Positions 8,258 through 15,827 of a DNA stretch of 34,572 nt are shown one piece after another; within the stretch, counting starts at the first letter, position 1, and each line of letters opens with the position of its first letter. Both the position numbers and the translations under genes were made by a program. This stretch comes from a virus: positions 1 through 34,572 of IMG/VR virus record IMGVR_UViG_3300042539_001813. One strand, 5' to 3'. A model generated the notes under the pieces. It was not told the origin of the DNA. It did not search any database and saw only the letters and a list, made by a program, of their open reading frames with translations.

Positions 8258-8680
8258 TTAGGTCTCCACAATCGTGCCAGTAATTTCAATTGTCACGTTG
8301 CCCTCGATCACACCGTCAACCGCTCCGGCAATTGAAAAGTTGGTTACAAACCCTGCGAAAGTCCACGTGCTCACAGGCGAACCATCGACGAAAAACAGTT
8401 TAAAGTTTCTCTTGGTTCGATTTGCCCGGATGGTACGGAGTAATGCGTGTTGAGTATCGTTGGGAATGTAATGAATGACAAAGCTTAACTGGCCTTCGTC
8501 AGCCAGGCCCATTCGCTTTTCTTTGCCTGTGCTGGATAAATCGGTCACGTCGATTACCGCCGCAGAGCCTCCTGGGCCGGTGAACGATTTGATTTCCTTG
8601 ATCGTTGTAAAGACTTCAGGTGAGGCGCCATTTCCGATTTTCAGTAATGTGCCTTGTGCTTCCAGTGCGTTTGAAGACAT
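8258..8680 (-). CDS. Major tail tube protein
   Basis: A 140-residue protein from the internal ATG at 8680, which is preceded by AAAAGGAG seven bases upstream; the longer frame to 8722 reads through a terminator hairpin and is rejected. MSSNALEAQGTLLKIGNG, IKEIKSFTGPGGSAAVIDVT, DLSSTGKEKRMGLADEGQLSF and the C-terminal GVIEGNVTIEITG form the usual beta-rich tail tube fold of phages such as lambda V N-domain. It polymerises into the hexameric tail tube. Its own strong ribosome binding site fits the high copy number needed. It sits just before the G/GT chaperones. Confidence 0.88.
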   Translation of the reverse strand: MSSNALEAQGTLLKIGNGASPEVFTTIKEIKSFTGPGGSAAVIDVTDLSSTGKEKRMGLADEGQLSFVIHYIPNDTQHALLRTIRANRTKRNFKLFFVDGSPVSTWTFAGFVTNFSIAGAVDGVIEGNVTIEITGTIVET

Positions 8681-8699
8681 TTGATACTCCTTTTGAACG

Positions 8700-8737
8700 A
8701 AAAAAAACCGGCCCGTGCGCAAGGCAGGAACCGGTTT
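8700..8737 (-). terminator. Rho-independent terminator upstream of the tail tube gene
   Basis: Read on the minus strand, AAACCGG (8737-8731) pairs with CCGGTTT (8711-8705), with an inner GG/CC extension after a small bulge, followed by a run of eight T. It lies between the DUF3168 gene and the tail tube ribosome binding site, inside the late operon. Confidence 0.75.
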
Positions 8738-8786
8738 GGGGGAAAGCGAAGCGGCGTTTCAGCCGTTCGCGGAAATTAGTTTTTGA

Positions 8787-9134
8787 TTAAATGTTTTTTT
8801 GCCAGACGTAGAAGTCCATGACCACTCGGTAGACCTTTACTTCTGACTCATAAAGGTCAGTGTCAAACTGAAGCGTTCCTTTAAAGGCGGCGGACTCCAT
8901 TGCACCGCGAACCGAGTCCGATAATGTTTTTGCGCCGTCGTAAGTAAGTGCGTAGCAGTCGACCTGCATGCGCACCTGGTCAATGCTTGCGCTCGTATCC
9001 AAGACGTTAAAGGGGGTTCCCGCAATACGCGAATAAACAATGGCGGGATAAGTTGGGTTTTCAGGCATCTGCAACGGATAGCAGCGGTTGGAGACCAGCG
9101 CTTTTAGCGCATTGAAGATAGAGGTCTCAATCAT
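8787..9134 (-). CDS. DUF3168 tail completion (terminator) protein
   Basis: This 115-residue protein begins MIETSIFNALKALVSNRCYP and contains LQMPENPTYPAIVYSRIAG and QVDCYALTYDGAKTLSDSVR, the clear DUF3168 pattern. Members cap the tail tube at its head-proximal end (lambda U-like role) before joining to the head. The start overlaps the HK97 gp10-like stop by four bases. A terminator follows it, and the tail tube gene then starts afresh. Confidence 0.92.
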   Translation of the reverse strand: MIETSIFNALKALVSNRCYPLQMPENPTYPAIVYSRIAGTPFNVLDTSASIDQVRMQVDCYALTYDGAKTLSDSVRGAMESAAFKGTLQFDTDLYESEVKVYRVVMDFYVWQKNI

Positions 9135-9628
9135 TTTTTAAACCTCAGCTTTTTCACCTGGTTTTCAATCGCAATACCAAGCTGCCTTGTAATCGCTTCT
9201 AAGGCCTGCTGCTTCGATCTTTCAAAGCCATCTCTGAAAAGTGGTCGTCTGACCATCTTCTTCGTGCCAAACTCCAGAAAGCGCCAGTAATAGGCGTCGC
9301 CAAAAGTAAAATAGTTCTTGCCCGCACGGCCCGAGCGTCGGTTTGCACGTGTGTTGGCATATTGCTTTTTCGTTCGCTTCATCAAGACTGCGTATTCCGA
9401 GCGGCCCATTGTTGTGCCCCGGCGGGAGCGCGCAATCACTACGTTTTTTTCGAGGTTTCCGGTCAACCGAGTGGCGCGGGCGTTTTCCTTAACACTTGCT
9501 TGAACCACCCGCGCGCCTTTTGAGACTGCGCTGTTTAATGGCCTACCCCGAACCGCCAGTGGGAGTTCTAAGAGCGCCTTTTGAAGCTCGGCAAGCCCCT
9601 TGATATTTACGGTCACAGGCGGGCTCAT
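9131..9628 (-). CDS. HK97 gp10-like head-tail connector/tail completion protein
   Basis: A strongly basic 165-residue protein with the HK97-gp10 features: KGLAELQKALLELP near the N-terminus, a central SEYAVLMKRTKKQYANTRAN stretch, YYWRFLEFGTKKMVRRPLFRDGFE, and a basic helical end. The DAYYWRFLEFGT and RPLFRPAFE-type motifs are the family hallmarks. It acts at the head-tail interface. Both its ends overlap neighbours by four bases, so it is translationally coupled within the connector block. Confidence 0.93.
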   Translation of the reverse strand: MSPPVTVNIKGLAELQKALLELPLAVRGRPLNSAVSKGARVVQASVKENARATRLTGNLEKNVVIARSRRGTTMGRSEYAVLMKRTKKQYANTRANRRSGRAGKNYFTFGDAYYWRFLEFGTKKMVRRPLFRDGFERSKQQALEAITRQLGIAIENQVKKLRFKK

Positions 9629-9936
9629 GGGGTCACCACGAGGAGCTCTAAGCCCTCGCGCCTTCCAAGTTCCATGACGTAGGCGACGTCATATTTTTTG
9701 GACTCAAATAGCACTTTATTAAGTACGCTGATATCGGACCGGTACCGGATCACGATTTTGAATTGAGCCTGTGGGACGACTTGGGAAGCCATAAAAGTTT
9801 CTTTTCCGCCAATTGGAACCACTTGCGCAGATACAGTAGCCAATAGTGTGTCCACATAGGTCATCTCTCCGTAAGAATTTTGAGTTGGAACGCTGGTGTA
9901 AATATCAACCCGACGATCAAGTTTCGCGGCATCCAT
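9625..9936 (-). CDS. Phage head-tail joining (stopper) protein
   Basis: From ATG at 9936 the protein is 103 residues: MDAAKLDRRVDIYTSVPTQN, TYVDTLLATVSAQVVPIGGKE, IRYRSDISVLNKVLF, ending AYVMELGRREGLELLVVTP. This is the head-tail joining (PF05521, SPP1 gp16-like) family, which closes the portal channel and provides the tail docking face. This start, with CGGAG seven to eight bases upstream, begins one base after the previous stop; the longer frame to 10110 would overlap the connector gene by 170 bases with a non-family N-terminus. Confidence 0.92.
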   Translation of the reverse strand: MDAAKLDRRVDIYTSVPTQNSYGEMTYVDTLLATVSAQVVPIGGKETFMASQVVPQAQFKIVIRYRSDISVLNKVLFESKKYDVAYVMELGRREGLELLVVTP

Positions 9937-9937
9937 C

Positions 9938-10504
9938 TCAGACTCCGAAAAATCGATAGGGATCAAGAAGTCCGTCTGCAAAGTCGTGTGGCACTCGCGC
10001 CTTTTCGCCGGAAATGGAGCGCATCTGATCGTAGAGATCACCAACGGCAAGCAGGATCCAATGACGTATCGGAGCGGGCACGTCGGCTCCGGTTGCCCCA
10101 TAGCCCGCAACGTAGGTCACGGTCATCGCATTAGCAATGTTCGTCGTTGGGAAGGATTTGCCGTTTGCTGGGATGACCCAGCCAGGCTCGCTTACCTTGT
10201 CAAGAAAGTAGTCTGCGGAATTGAGTACCACTGGTGTGCCCGTCAGGTCCGTGTAGAGGATCTGACTCACAGAGACCACGGGCGGCATTGACAAGGGGAT
10301 CGCACTGGGAAACTCATCTAACGTAAGTTTCCAAGTCGTATTGATTAGGGTCCGCTCGGTCCGGTTTTCCGCTGCCAGGCGGGCAACCGAAATCAGTGAG
10401 GTGATGTAAGTGTCATCAGCAGAGTGATCCACTCGTAAATGAGTTTTTGCCTCGGAAAGTGAAACGGGCTCAACGGCAGGTTGAACGAATCGAAATGGGT
10501 TCAT
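9938..10504 (-). CDS. HK97 gp6-like / phiE125 gp8-like head-tail connector
   Basis: A 188-residue adaptor: VEPVSLSEAKTHLRVDHSAD, DTYITSLISVARLAAENRTER, WKLTLDEFP and the ending HWILLAVGDLYDQ identify the phiE125 gp8/HK97 gp6 family. These proteins form the ring that binds the portal and receives the stopper protein. The start ATG shares a base or two with the stop of the 938-residue protein (TAATG-type junction at 10504-10506). Usual length for the family. Confidence 0.94.
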   Translation of the reverse strand: MNPFRFVQPAVEPVSLSEAKTHLRVDHSADDTYITSLISVARLAAENRTERTLINTTWKLTLDEFPSAIPLSMPPVVSVSQILYTDLTGTPVVLNSADYFLDKVSEPGWVIPANGKSFPTTNIANAMTVTYVAGYGATGADVPAPIRHWILLAVGDLYDQMRSISGEKARVPHDFADGLLDPYRFFGV

Positions 10505-13320
10505 TAAGTGTTCCTCAAGATAGTGGTCTTTTGTGAGGCGCGAGAGGTATTCAGTTGTTCTGGCCTGGTCGTATTTAAGGCGCCAGGTCGGGTGTACAAC
10601 AGATCCTTGGGCGCAAAACCTACTCCGGCGGGCGCTTCGACAACCACATAAACCGCAATCTGAGCCGAGGTCGAACCGTTAATTTGATTGACATTTTGTC
10701 CAAGCAATTTGCCTGGGATAACAATAAAACCAGAGCCAGAGGCGTTTTGTTGGTTAAGGCTCAGGCCCAAGAGCCGATGCACCTGTGTAATGGCACCGGT
10801 GCTTACCGTGCTGGGCTGGGCGGTGTTGGCGCCCGTCAGAAAATAACTAATCGTTACTGCTGCGCTGGTGCTGGCGTTGGCCTGGCTGGCATTTGCCCCC
10901 GACAAAACGTGTGTCTGGCTAACCGCTCCAGTCGTTGATGTATTGAGTTGGGCGACGTTTTGGCCCCCCAAAGCATCGGATTGCGACACAGCGCCTGTAC
11001 TTGTCTGGTTAACCTGCGTGGTCGAGCTCGCGCTTAGCAGATGTGTTTGACTAATCGCGCCTGTGGTACTTGTATTGGGCTGGCTAACCCCATTCCCGGT
11101 GAGTAATAAAACCTGCTGAATTGATCCAGAGTCGGACGCGTTGTCCTGCGCAACCGAGTTACCAGCAAGCTCGTGGGTTTGCGAAATGGCCCCCGTACTG
11201 GACGTGGCAGTTTGGGCGACACTGTTGCCGGTTAGGTTCCGAACAGCCGCCGTAAATAACCAGCCTGTATTACTGGTGTTTGTGCTGTTTGCGCCTGCGT
11301 ACCACGCGGCGCCTCCAGTAGCGGCCGTGCGTGTCAGGGCAAGATAGTCACAATCAACGATGCCCGACGCTTTTGAGAAAGTCGTTGTCAGCGACGCGCT
11401 AGATGACTGAACGGTGGCAAGATTCCCAGAGGTTCCTCTGAGACTAAAATTTTCAAAAGTAAACGTCCTTGATGTTTGAAATGTAATAGACGCGTTTGCA
11501 GTTGTATTTCTCAAATCATAGATCGCAGCGGTTCCGCCTGCTTCAAAATCAATGATAGAGGTTGTATTTATGTCGAAAGCGGGCCATGAGGGGTTCGGTG
11601 TTCCGACAAGTTCTAGGTCTGAGCCTGCAGAGCTCGTAATACGGATTGTGCCGTCGTTGTAATCAGGGAAATCAAAATTGCTAATAGCCGAACCGTTAAT
11701 CGTGTCACCAGTGCCACGAAGCACGAGTTCGCCACCGCCGAACAGTATGCCGCGCTTTACGTTAGTAGTTGTCGTGCCAATTTCTAAAATCGTGTTGCTA
11801 GATTGATAACCATTGAGATCGTAATATCCGGTATAAGGTTGAATAATCGCCGCTTCAAGATTGGCAAGTAATTTTACTTTTCCTACAGGACTTGAATCAT
11901 TTCTTGCACGGATGTAAATTGGCCACGTTGCGCATGAACGACCAGCAGCATCAATCTCCGCACCGTCCCTAAAGACTGCTCCAGAGGTCCCAGAAGTCGT
12001 AATGCCGCTACCGAGGATCAACTTGTCTTTAATAAAATAAAGTGTGCTTGCGTTTAGCGTGAATGCTGACGTCCGCGCACTGCAATTGAGTGTTCCCGCA
12101 CGAGGCCTAGCACCAGCCCCCGATAGGCTTGTCGCGCCGGTGAGTTGATCAATGATGAGCGTATCTTGCGGTAAAGGGAAATTTGCTGAAGAACCTCCCC
12201 CTCCACTACTGAGCGCAAAGATGTTTGCCGTGTTCCAGTTAACTGCTCCCGTCCCTACGAGATAGACTGTTTTTGGAGCTGTCGGTGTCAGGCCGATGTT
12301 GTTTCCATAATCACCAATGTCTGTTCCCGACCATGTCGCGCCCCCGCCTAGAGTTAGGCCTAGGAAATCGACCGATGTCAAACTTACTGTGGCCGCATTG
12401 ATGACGGGCCACGTACCCGCTTCTTCGGTGAAAACCGACGCCAAAATGACACGCCGCAAATTATCGCGACCAGTAGCCGTGAACGTACCGTTGACTGTGA
12501 CCGTCGCGCCTACATAAAACAATACTGATTGAGTGCTGTAGTTCGCCCCGATTTCTGTAATTGTAAAGTTGTTACATGTAAAACTGCTTTCAACATCAAC
12601 CTCTGTCGCCTCCGCAGTCGTTTCCAAGTTGTAGAGCGTTGCACCCTGCGGATCGATTGTGCCGCCCGCAACTTTTACGCTGATTGTTGACGTTCCTGCG
12701 TTAAATGTCGTTCCAGTTGGATTGATGCGCAGACCTGCAGCAGTACCTAAAAGCGAGACCGTTGACGAACCCAAATTGATGGTTTTTGTACCGGAGCCGA
12801 ACGCTTGAAAATCAAAAGTCGTGAGGCTGTAATTGCCAGTATTGAACGTGCCCCCGCTGATATAGAAGCGACCACCACTACCACTGTTCTGCGCAAAATT
12901 GCCTGCAAGGGTGTACGTCCCGGACATAAACTCAGTTGTTTGAACGGTACCAGTAAAGGTGCGCCCGCCTTGGTCGAACGTGTGCGTGCCCGTACCGCGC
13001 AACTGAATTTTAAATGCACCACTCCACGTGATGTTAGAGCCGTTGAGCGAAAAGTTCCCATACACCTGCAGGATTTGCGAAGTGCTTCCAGCCATCGTCA
13101 ACGTGCCATCTAACCCGCTGACGGTTAGACTTGCGCACGCCACAGTGCCGCTGATCGTGATCGTGAATGCGCCGGTGCCTACATTTGAGCTCTCATCAAT
13201 GATGACATCATCAGAAGATGTGGGTGCGGTCTCGCCACCCGAGCCACCACTGCTAGCCGCCCAGTTCGTTGTGGTGGTGCTCCACGTGCCGGTGCCGCCA
13301 ACCCAATAGCGATTCGCCAC
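10504..13320 (-). CDS. Large beta-rich repeat protein in the head module (candidate head fibre/adhesin)
   Basis: A 938-residue protein starting at GTG 13320 with GGCGGA upstream. It begins MANRYWVGGTGTWSTTTTNW and continues as Gly/Thr/Ser-rich short beta strands (FTITISGTVACASLTVSGLD and many alike) to about residue 690, as in right-handed beta-helix or adhesin-like proteins. Residues 696-893 are nine tandem 22-residue repeats. A 45-residue tail (APKDLLYTRPGALNTTRPEQ, then LNTSRASQKTTILRNT) ends it. No signal peptide or transmembrane segment is visible. The N-terminal opening is one I know from phage structural proteins of unclear role. Its place between capsid and connector genes suggests a head surface fibre or decoration rather than a tail fibre; that is inference. 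Confidence 0.8.
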   Translation of the reverse strand: MANRYWVGGTGTWSTTTTNWAASSGGSGGETAPTSSDDVIIDESSNVGTGAFTITISGTVACASLTVSGLDGTLTMAGSTSQILQVYGNFSLNGSNITWSGAFKIQLRGTGTHTFDQGGRTFTGTVQTTEFMSGTYTLAGNFAQNSGSGGRFYISGGTFNTGNYSLTTFDFQAFGSGTKTINLGSSTVSLLGTAAGLRINPTGTTFNAGTSTISVKVAGGTIDPQGATLYNLETTAEATEVDVESSFTCNNFTITEIGANYSTQSVLFYVGATVTVNGTFTATGRDNLRRVILASVFTEEAGTWPVINAATVSLTSVDFLGLTLGGGATWSGTDIGDYGNNIGLTPTAPKTVYLVGTGAVNWNTANIFALSSGGGGSSANFPLPQDTLIIDQLTGATSLSGAGARPRAGTLNCSARTSAFTLNASTLYFIKDKLILGSGITTSGTSGAVFRDGAEIDAAGRSCATWPIYIRARNDSSPVGKVKLLANLEAAIIQPYTGYYDLNGYQSSNTILEIGTTTTNVKRGILFGGGELVLRGTGDTINGSAISNFDFPDYNDGTIRITSSAGSDLELVGTPNPSWPAFDINTTSIIDFEAGGTAAIYDLRNTTANASITFQTSRTFTFENFSLRGTSGNLATVQSSSASLTTTFSKASGIVDCDYLALTRTAATGGAAWYAGANSTNTSNTGWLFTAAVRNLTGNSVAQTATSSTGAISQTHELAGNSVAQDNASDSGSIQQVLLLTGNGVSQPNTSTTGAISQTHLLSASSTTQVNQTSTGAVSQSDALGGQNVAQLNTSTTGAVSQTHVLSGANASQANASTSAAVTISYFLTGANTAQPSTVSTGAITQVHRLLGLSLNQQNASGSGFIVIPGKLLGQNVNQINGSTSAQIAVYVVVEAPAGVGFAPKDLLYTRPGALNTTRPEQLNTSRASQKTTILRNT
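10642..11235 (-). repeat. Nine tandem 66-bp coding repeats (22 residues each)
   Basis: Residues 696-893 of the large head-module protein divide without gaps into nine units of exactly 22 residues. The consensus starts LTGxxVAQxNxSTTGAxSQ; units 1, 3 and 5 are the most alike and units 8 and 9 the most diverged. The invariant positions are Leu1 and Gln8, with Gly3 and Gly/Ala15 nearly so. Confidence 0.9.
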
Positions 13321-13333
13321 TTTCCGCCTTTAA

Positions 13334-13714
13334 TTATGTGGGTTGCTGGGATGTATAAACCAGGACGGGGAAATTCACCGCGTTGCCAATAGTAATTATC
13401 TGGCCACTCGTTTCTTCGGTAACCCACAACACCTTGCTGTTGACGGTATCAACAAACGCGATATGTGAGGCTGTCCCGGTGGCATTTGCGCTTGCGTCGC
13501 TCTTGCCTGCTGCGGTGGTAAGCGTTCGATTATTGCCGGACGTGCCAAGCGTAAAGTCCGTCGAGGTCATTGCGACTTCGGCCAAAATGTCTCCATTTAC
13601 CGTTGCATACGAGTTACCAAATGTGTAGGCATCAATCACAGCCATTTTGTTGCAATTAGTTTTGATGTAGTTAATCCCTTGGTCTAACACATCGGGGTGA
13701 GCATATTTAGCCAT
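13334..13714 (-). CDS. Small phage head-associated protein of unknown function
   Basis: A 126-residue protein, MAKYAHPDVLDQGINYIKTN followed by TDFTLGTSGNNRTLTTAAGK and TASHIAFVDTVNSKVLWVTE. Small proteins with this layout (a short helix, then beta strands with a GRKxTVAA-like turn and an A-T-H-x-A-L/F-x-D strand) recur in siphovirus head or fibre modules; I do not know a verified function. AAGGAAT eight bases upstream supports the start. It lies immediately before the 938-residue protein (13 bases between), so the two may act together, for example as anchor and fibre. Confidence 0.75.
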   Translation of the reverse strand: MAKYAHPDVLDQGINYIKTNCNKMAVIDAYTFGNSYATVNGDILAEVAMTSTDFTLGTSGNNRTLTTAAGKSDASANATGTASHIAFVDTVNSKVLWVTEETSGQIITIGNAVNFPVLVYTSQQPT

Positions 13715-13765
13715 TTAATATTCCTTTGAAAAAGGTGTTGCCAACAATGAGCCACAAAAGACAGC

Positions 13766-14440
13766 TCAGTCTGTAAATCGGATAAGAGCCTCCTCGAGGC
13801 TTAGGCGATCAAAACAAGTAAGCGCTGTGTCGCGAGAGAGATTGAAAACATCGACGCCCTCTGTTTTGAGGTCTTGCGCTAAGTGCGGAAAGTGCGACAT
13901 CCATAGAGCGTAGGATTGGATCTTGCTAAGTGGCCCTTGGTGTTGACCAAACCAGTGAGCCTTTTGGTTCTTGCCCGGTTTGCAATCGAAACCCAAAAGC
14001 AAAATGCGCTGCGCTCCCCAAAGCCAGGCGAGATTGATTGCTTGAAAACCGCCGTTGGCGCCTTGATGAATAGTTCCGTCTCGCCCAAGACCCTTTTCGT
14101 TTCGGCTGCCTACCCTTTGAATTCCAAACCGCTCATGGGCACTTAGGTCCTGAGTCCAGAGCTCGCCTTTGAATTCCTTTTTGACTTGCGCGAAGTGGAC
14201 TTTCCACCACGGTTCGTCGCAGGCATAGAGAGCGTTTGCGAATCGAGCGATTCGCCAGGAGTCGTTGACGACAATGACACGCCAGTTGGTGCCTGTAAGA
14301 GCATTGCAGTCGTCTTCTGTGAGACTGGGGCCGCTCGCAATGACACAAACGGTGTGCCCCCACCATCGACCTGCGGTTCGGTCGATTGCGGGCCTTTGTG
14401 GCGCACCGTTAGAGGGAAATTTGGTTGTGCGAGATTGAGC
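13766..14440 (-). CDS. Conserved phage protein (glycosyltransferase/DUF115-like fold suspected) lacking its own start codon
   Basis: The minus-strand frame is open from 14440 (after a TAG at 14443-14441) to the stop at 13766, 224 codons, and is clearly coding: GRWWGHTVCVIASGPSLTED, then RVIVVNDSWRIARFANALYA, CDEPWWKVHFAQVKKEFKGE, RDGTIHQGANGGFQAINLAW and AQRILLLGFDCKPG. This conserved pattern (xxCIASGPSLT near the N-terminus, VNDxWR, HWFGxH) is one I know from phage head modules, sometimes annotated as norphogenetic protein; the fold resembles nucleotide-sugar-binding DUF115 proteins. There is no ATG, GTG or TTG before the conserved GPSLT motif. Translation therefore needs a -1 shift from the upstream ORF, a rare start (ATC or ATT), or an error or mutation has broken the gene. 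If fused, the product is 262 residues. Confidence 0.7.
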   Translation of the reverse strand, partial: AQSRTTKFPSNGAPQRPAIDRTAGRWWGHTVCVIASGPSLTEDDCNALTGTNWRVIVVNDSWRIARFANALYACDEPWWKVHFAQVKKEFKGELWTQDLSAHERFGIQRVGSRNEKGLGRDGTIHQGANGGFQAINLAWLWGAQRILLLGFDCKPGKNQKAHWFGQHQGPLSKIQSYALWMSHFPHLAQDLKTEGVDVFNLSRDTALTCFDRLSLEEALIRFTD

Positions 14441-14553
14441 CTAAAAAGCTCGTCCGCAATGTAGGCTGGCACGCTTAAACGCTGCTTTCGCGCCACACTC
14501 CCAATGCGACTATTTACAAAATTTGAGGTTGCGACAATGTCAACAAGTTCCAT
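14143..14553 (-). CDS. Short phage protein upstream of, and probably fused to, the glycosyltransferase-like ORF
   Basis: From ATG 14553 the first 46 residues (MELVDIVATSNFVNSRIGSV, RKQRLSVPAYIADELFRLNL) look real: small head-module proteins with an I-A-T-x-N-F start, an RKQRL strand and an I-A-x-x-L helix are found in this position in related phages. After about residue 46 the frame runs antiparallel to nothing known and is simply the +1 shadow of the neighbouring coding frame, so the annotated C-terminal 90 residues may not be a real domain. It is preceded, after the capsid gene, by a terminator. Confidence 0.5.
   Translation of the reverse strand: MELVDIVATSNFVNSRIGSVARKQRLSVPAYIADELFRLNLAQPNFPLTVRHKGPQSTEPQVDGGGTPFVSLRAAPVSQKTTAMLLQAPTGVSLSSTTPGESLDSQTLSMPATNRGGKSTSRKSKRNSKASSGLRT
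14416..14422 (-). promoter_or_regulatory. Candidate -1 slippery heptamer A_AAT_TTC
   Basis: Zero-frame codons of the 14553 ORF read CCA AAT TTC CCT, containing A_AAT_TTC in X_XXY_YYZ phase. It lies in the overlap just after the TAG that opens the downstream -1 frame. A -1 shift gives the junction AQPNFPSNGAPQRP and enters the conserved glycosyltransferase-like frame. No downstream stimulatory structure was established. Confidence 0.4.
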
Positions 14554-14571
14554 GCTGTCAAAACTCCAAAG

Positions 14572-14606
14572 AAAAAGGCCCGCCTGCAGCTAAGCAAGCG
14601 AGCCTT
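14572..14606 (-). terminator. Rho-independent terminator after the major capsid gene
   Basis: Read on the minus strand, AAGGCTCGCTTGC (14606-14594) pairs with GCAGGCGGGCCTT (14587-14575), 13 pairs including two T-G wobbles, around a 6-base loop TTAGCT, followed by T residues to 14572. It lies 22 bases past the capsid stop and would help keep capsid transcripts abundant relative to downstream genes. Confidence 0.85.
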
Positions 14607-14627
14607 CTTGGGTGAGCCCCTCTTAGA

Positions 14628-15815
14628 TTACAGGGAGCCGGAGATAAACGCGCCCGGACGATAGACCGTCAGAGCCAAACGCTCTTCACAGAGCAGGGTT
14701 GCCATATTTTTCTGGAAGTTGGTGCCATCTTCATAACTGATCTGAACAGCTGCATCCATCCGATCCCAGAGTTGAGCGCCCATCGAGAAATTGCCCACTA
14801 AGAACTTGTCATTAGCGATGCTATTAGTCGCAATCACACGGCGCCCCCATAACGTGGGTCCGACGGCCACGGCTGGATTGGTCCAGACGTACATGCCATC
14901 GGTTGCTTTTTGCAACTCAATTTCTTCCCAGTTTCTCGGGTTGATAATAATCGTGTCGGCAACATACTCAGACAGTGAGGCTTGAGTGATCGCACGGCGC
15001 AGCACATCAATTGGCGTATCGCCCGTAGTGGTACGGTTATAGGCCGTGAAGTTACCGGAATCCAAAATGCCACTGATGTTTCCCGAGTCGCCGTTGCCGT
15101 TGAGAAGCTGATCTTCCTCAATCAACTTTAGTCCGTACATCAGGCGACCATTCACATAGCTTTGTAGCTGAGCGCTGTCGTCTAGTACCTGACGGGAGAC
15201 CGGGATAAAGTGCGCAAGAGTTACGACCGGTGCATTGCCAAGCGTAAAGGTAATCCCTGACTCTGGCTTAGTCACGTTCTCACGAGCGGGTGAGGAATAC
15301 TGCGGCGCTGCGTTGTTGGTGAAAACGTTCTCTTTGGTGAACTGCACCATATTGCTCGTCGTCCGACCGACGGGTAGCACGTCACGAATGGTGAGCATCC
15401 GCATGGGATTGTTGATGATGCCAGGCACCCGCATATCCGGCACCAGAGGCTGATTCTGCCCGGTCGCGTTGATGATGGCAGTCTTTAACTCAATGCGGGC
15501 AAACTTGTTACGCCCTTCCTGCATGGCTTGAAAAGCCTCAGATTTGGTGAGCTGCTCGCCTATGCTGTCGGCTCTTTGAGAGGTCGCTTCTTCCTTATCA
15601 CTAACCTTGCGCTCCAACAAAATGCACTTGTCAGTAAGCTCTGCAGCTTTTGCAGAGAGCTTTTCAATTGCTGCTTTAGTTTCAGTTTCGGATCGTTTGG
15701 TTGCATCGATTTCTCCGTTTGCTTTTTCAACCCAAGACTTAAGCTCTTTGGTTGTGTTAAGAAGATTGCTCTGCGTATCCGCGAGCGCCTTGATTTCTGT
15801 AATTTGATCAGACAT
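14628..15815 (-). CDS. Major capsid protein, HK97 family, with N-terminal scaffold (delta) domain
   Basis: A 395-residue protein with the two-part layout of HK97 gp5. Residues 1-110 are charged coiled coil (ITEIKALADTQSNLLNTTKE onward) expected to act as internal scaffold and be removed by the prohead protease. The shell domain then follows: MLTIRDVLPVGRTTSNMVQF, VVTLAHFIPVSRQVLDDSAQ, LMYGLKLIEEDQLLNGNGDS, then the ISGI, IINPRNWEEIELQKATDG and VIATNSI elements, ending RLALTVYRPGAF. AAGGAA six bases upstream supports the ATG. It follows the protease gene directly. Whether it crosslinks like HK97 cannot be told. Confidence 0.97.
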   Translation of the reverse strand: MSDQITEIKALADTQSNLLNTTKELKSWVEKANGEIDATKRSETETKAAIEKLSAKAAELTDKCILLERKVSDKEEATSQRADSIGEQLTKSEAFQAMQEGRNKFARIELKTAIINATGQNQPLVPDMRVPGIINNPMRMLTIRDVLPVGRTTSNMVQFTKENVFTNNAAPQYSSPARENVTKPESGITFTLGNAPVVTLAHFIPVSRQVLDDSAQLQSYVNGRLMYGLKLIEEDQLLNGNGDSGNISGILDSGNFTAYNRTTTGDTPIDVLRRAITQASLSEYVADTIIINPRNWEEIELQKATDGMYVWTNPAVAVGPTLWGRRVIATNSIANDKFLVGNFSMGAQLWDRMDAAVQISYEDGTNFQKNMATLLCEERLALTVYRPGAFISGSL

Positions 15816-15827
15816 TGTGGTTCCTTT

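Noticed and set aside
8681-8722. N-terminal extension of the tail tube protein
   Set aside because: It reads through terminator sequence; the internal ATG has a strong ribosome binding site.
9938-10110. N-terminal extension of the head-tail joining protein to 10110
   Set aside because: It overlaps the connector gene and has no family match; the start at 9936 has a ribosome binding site.
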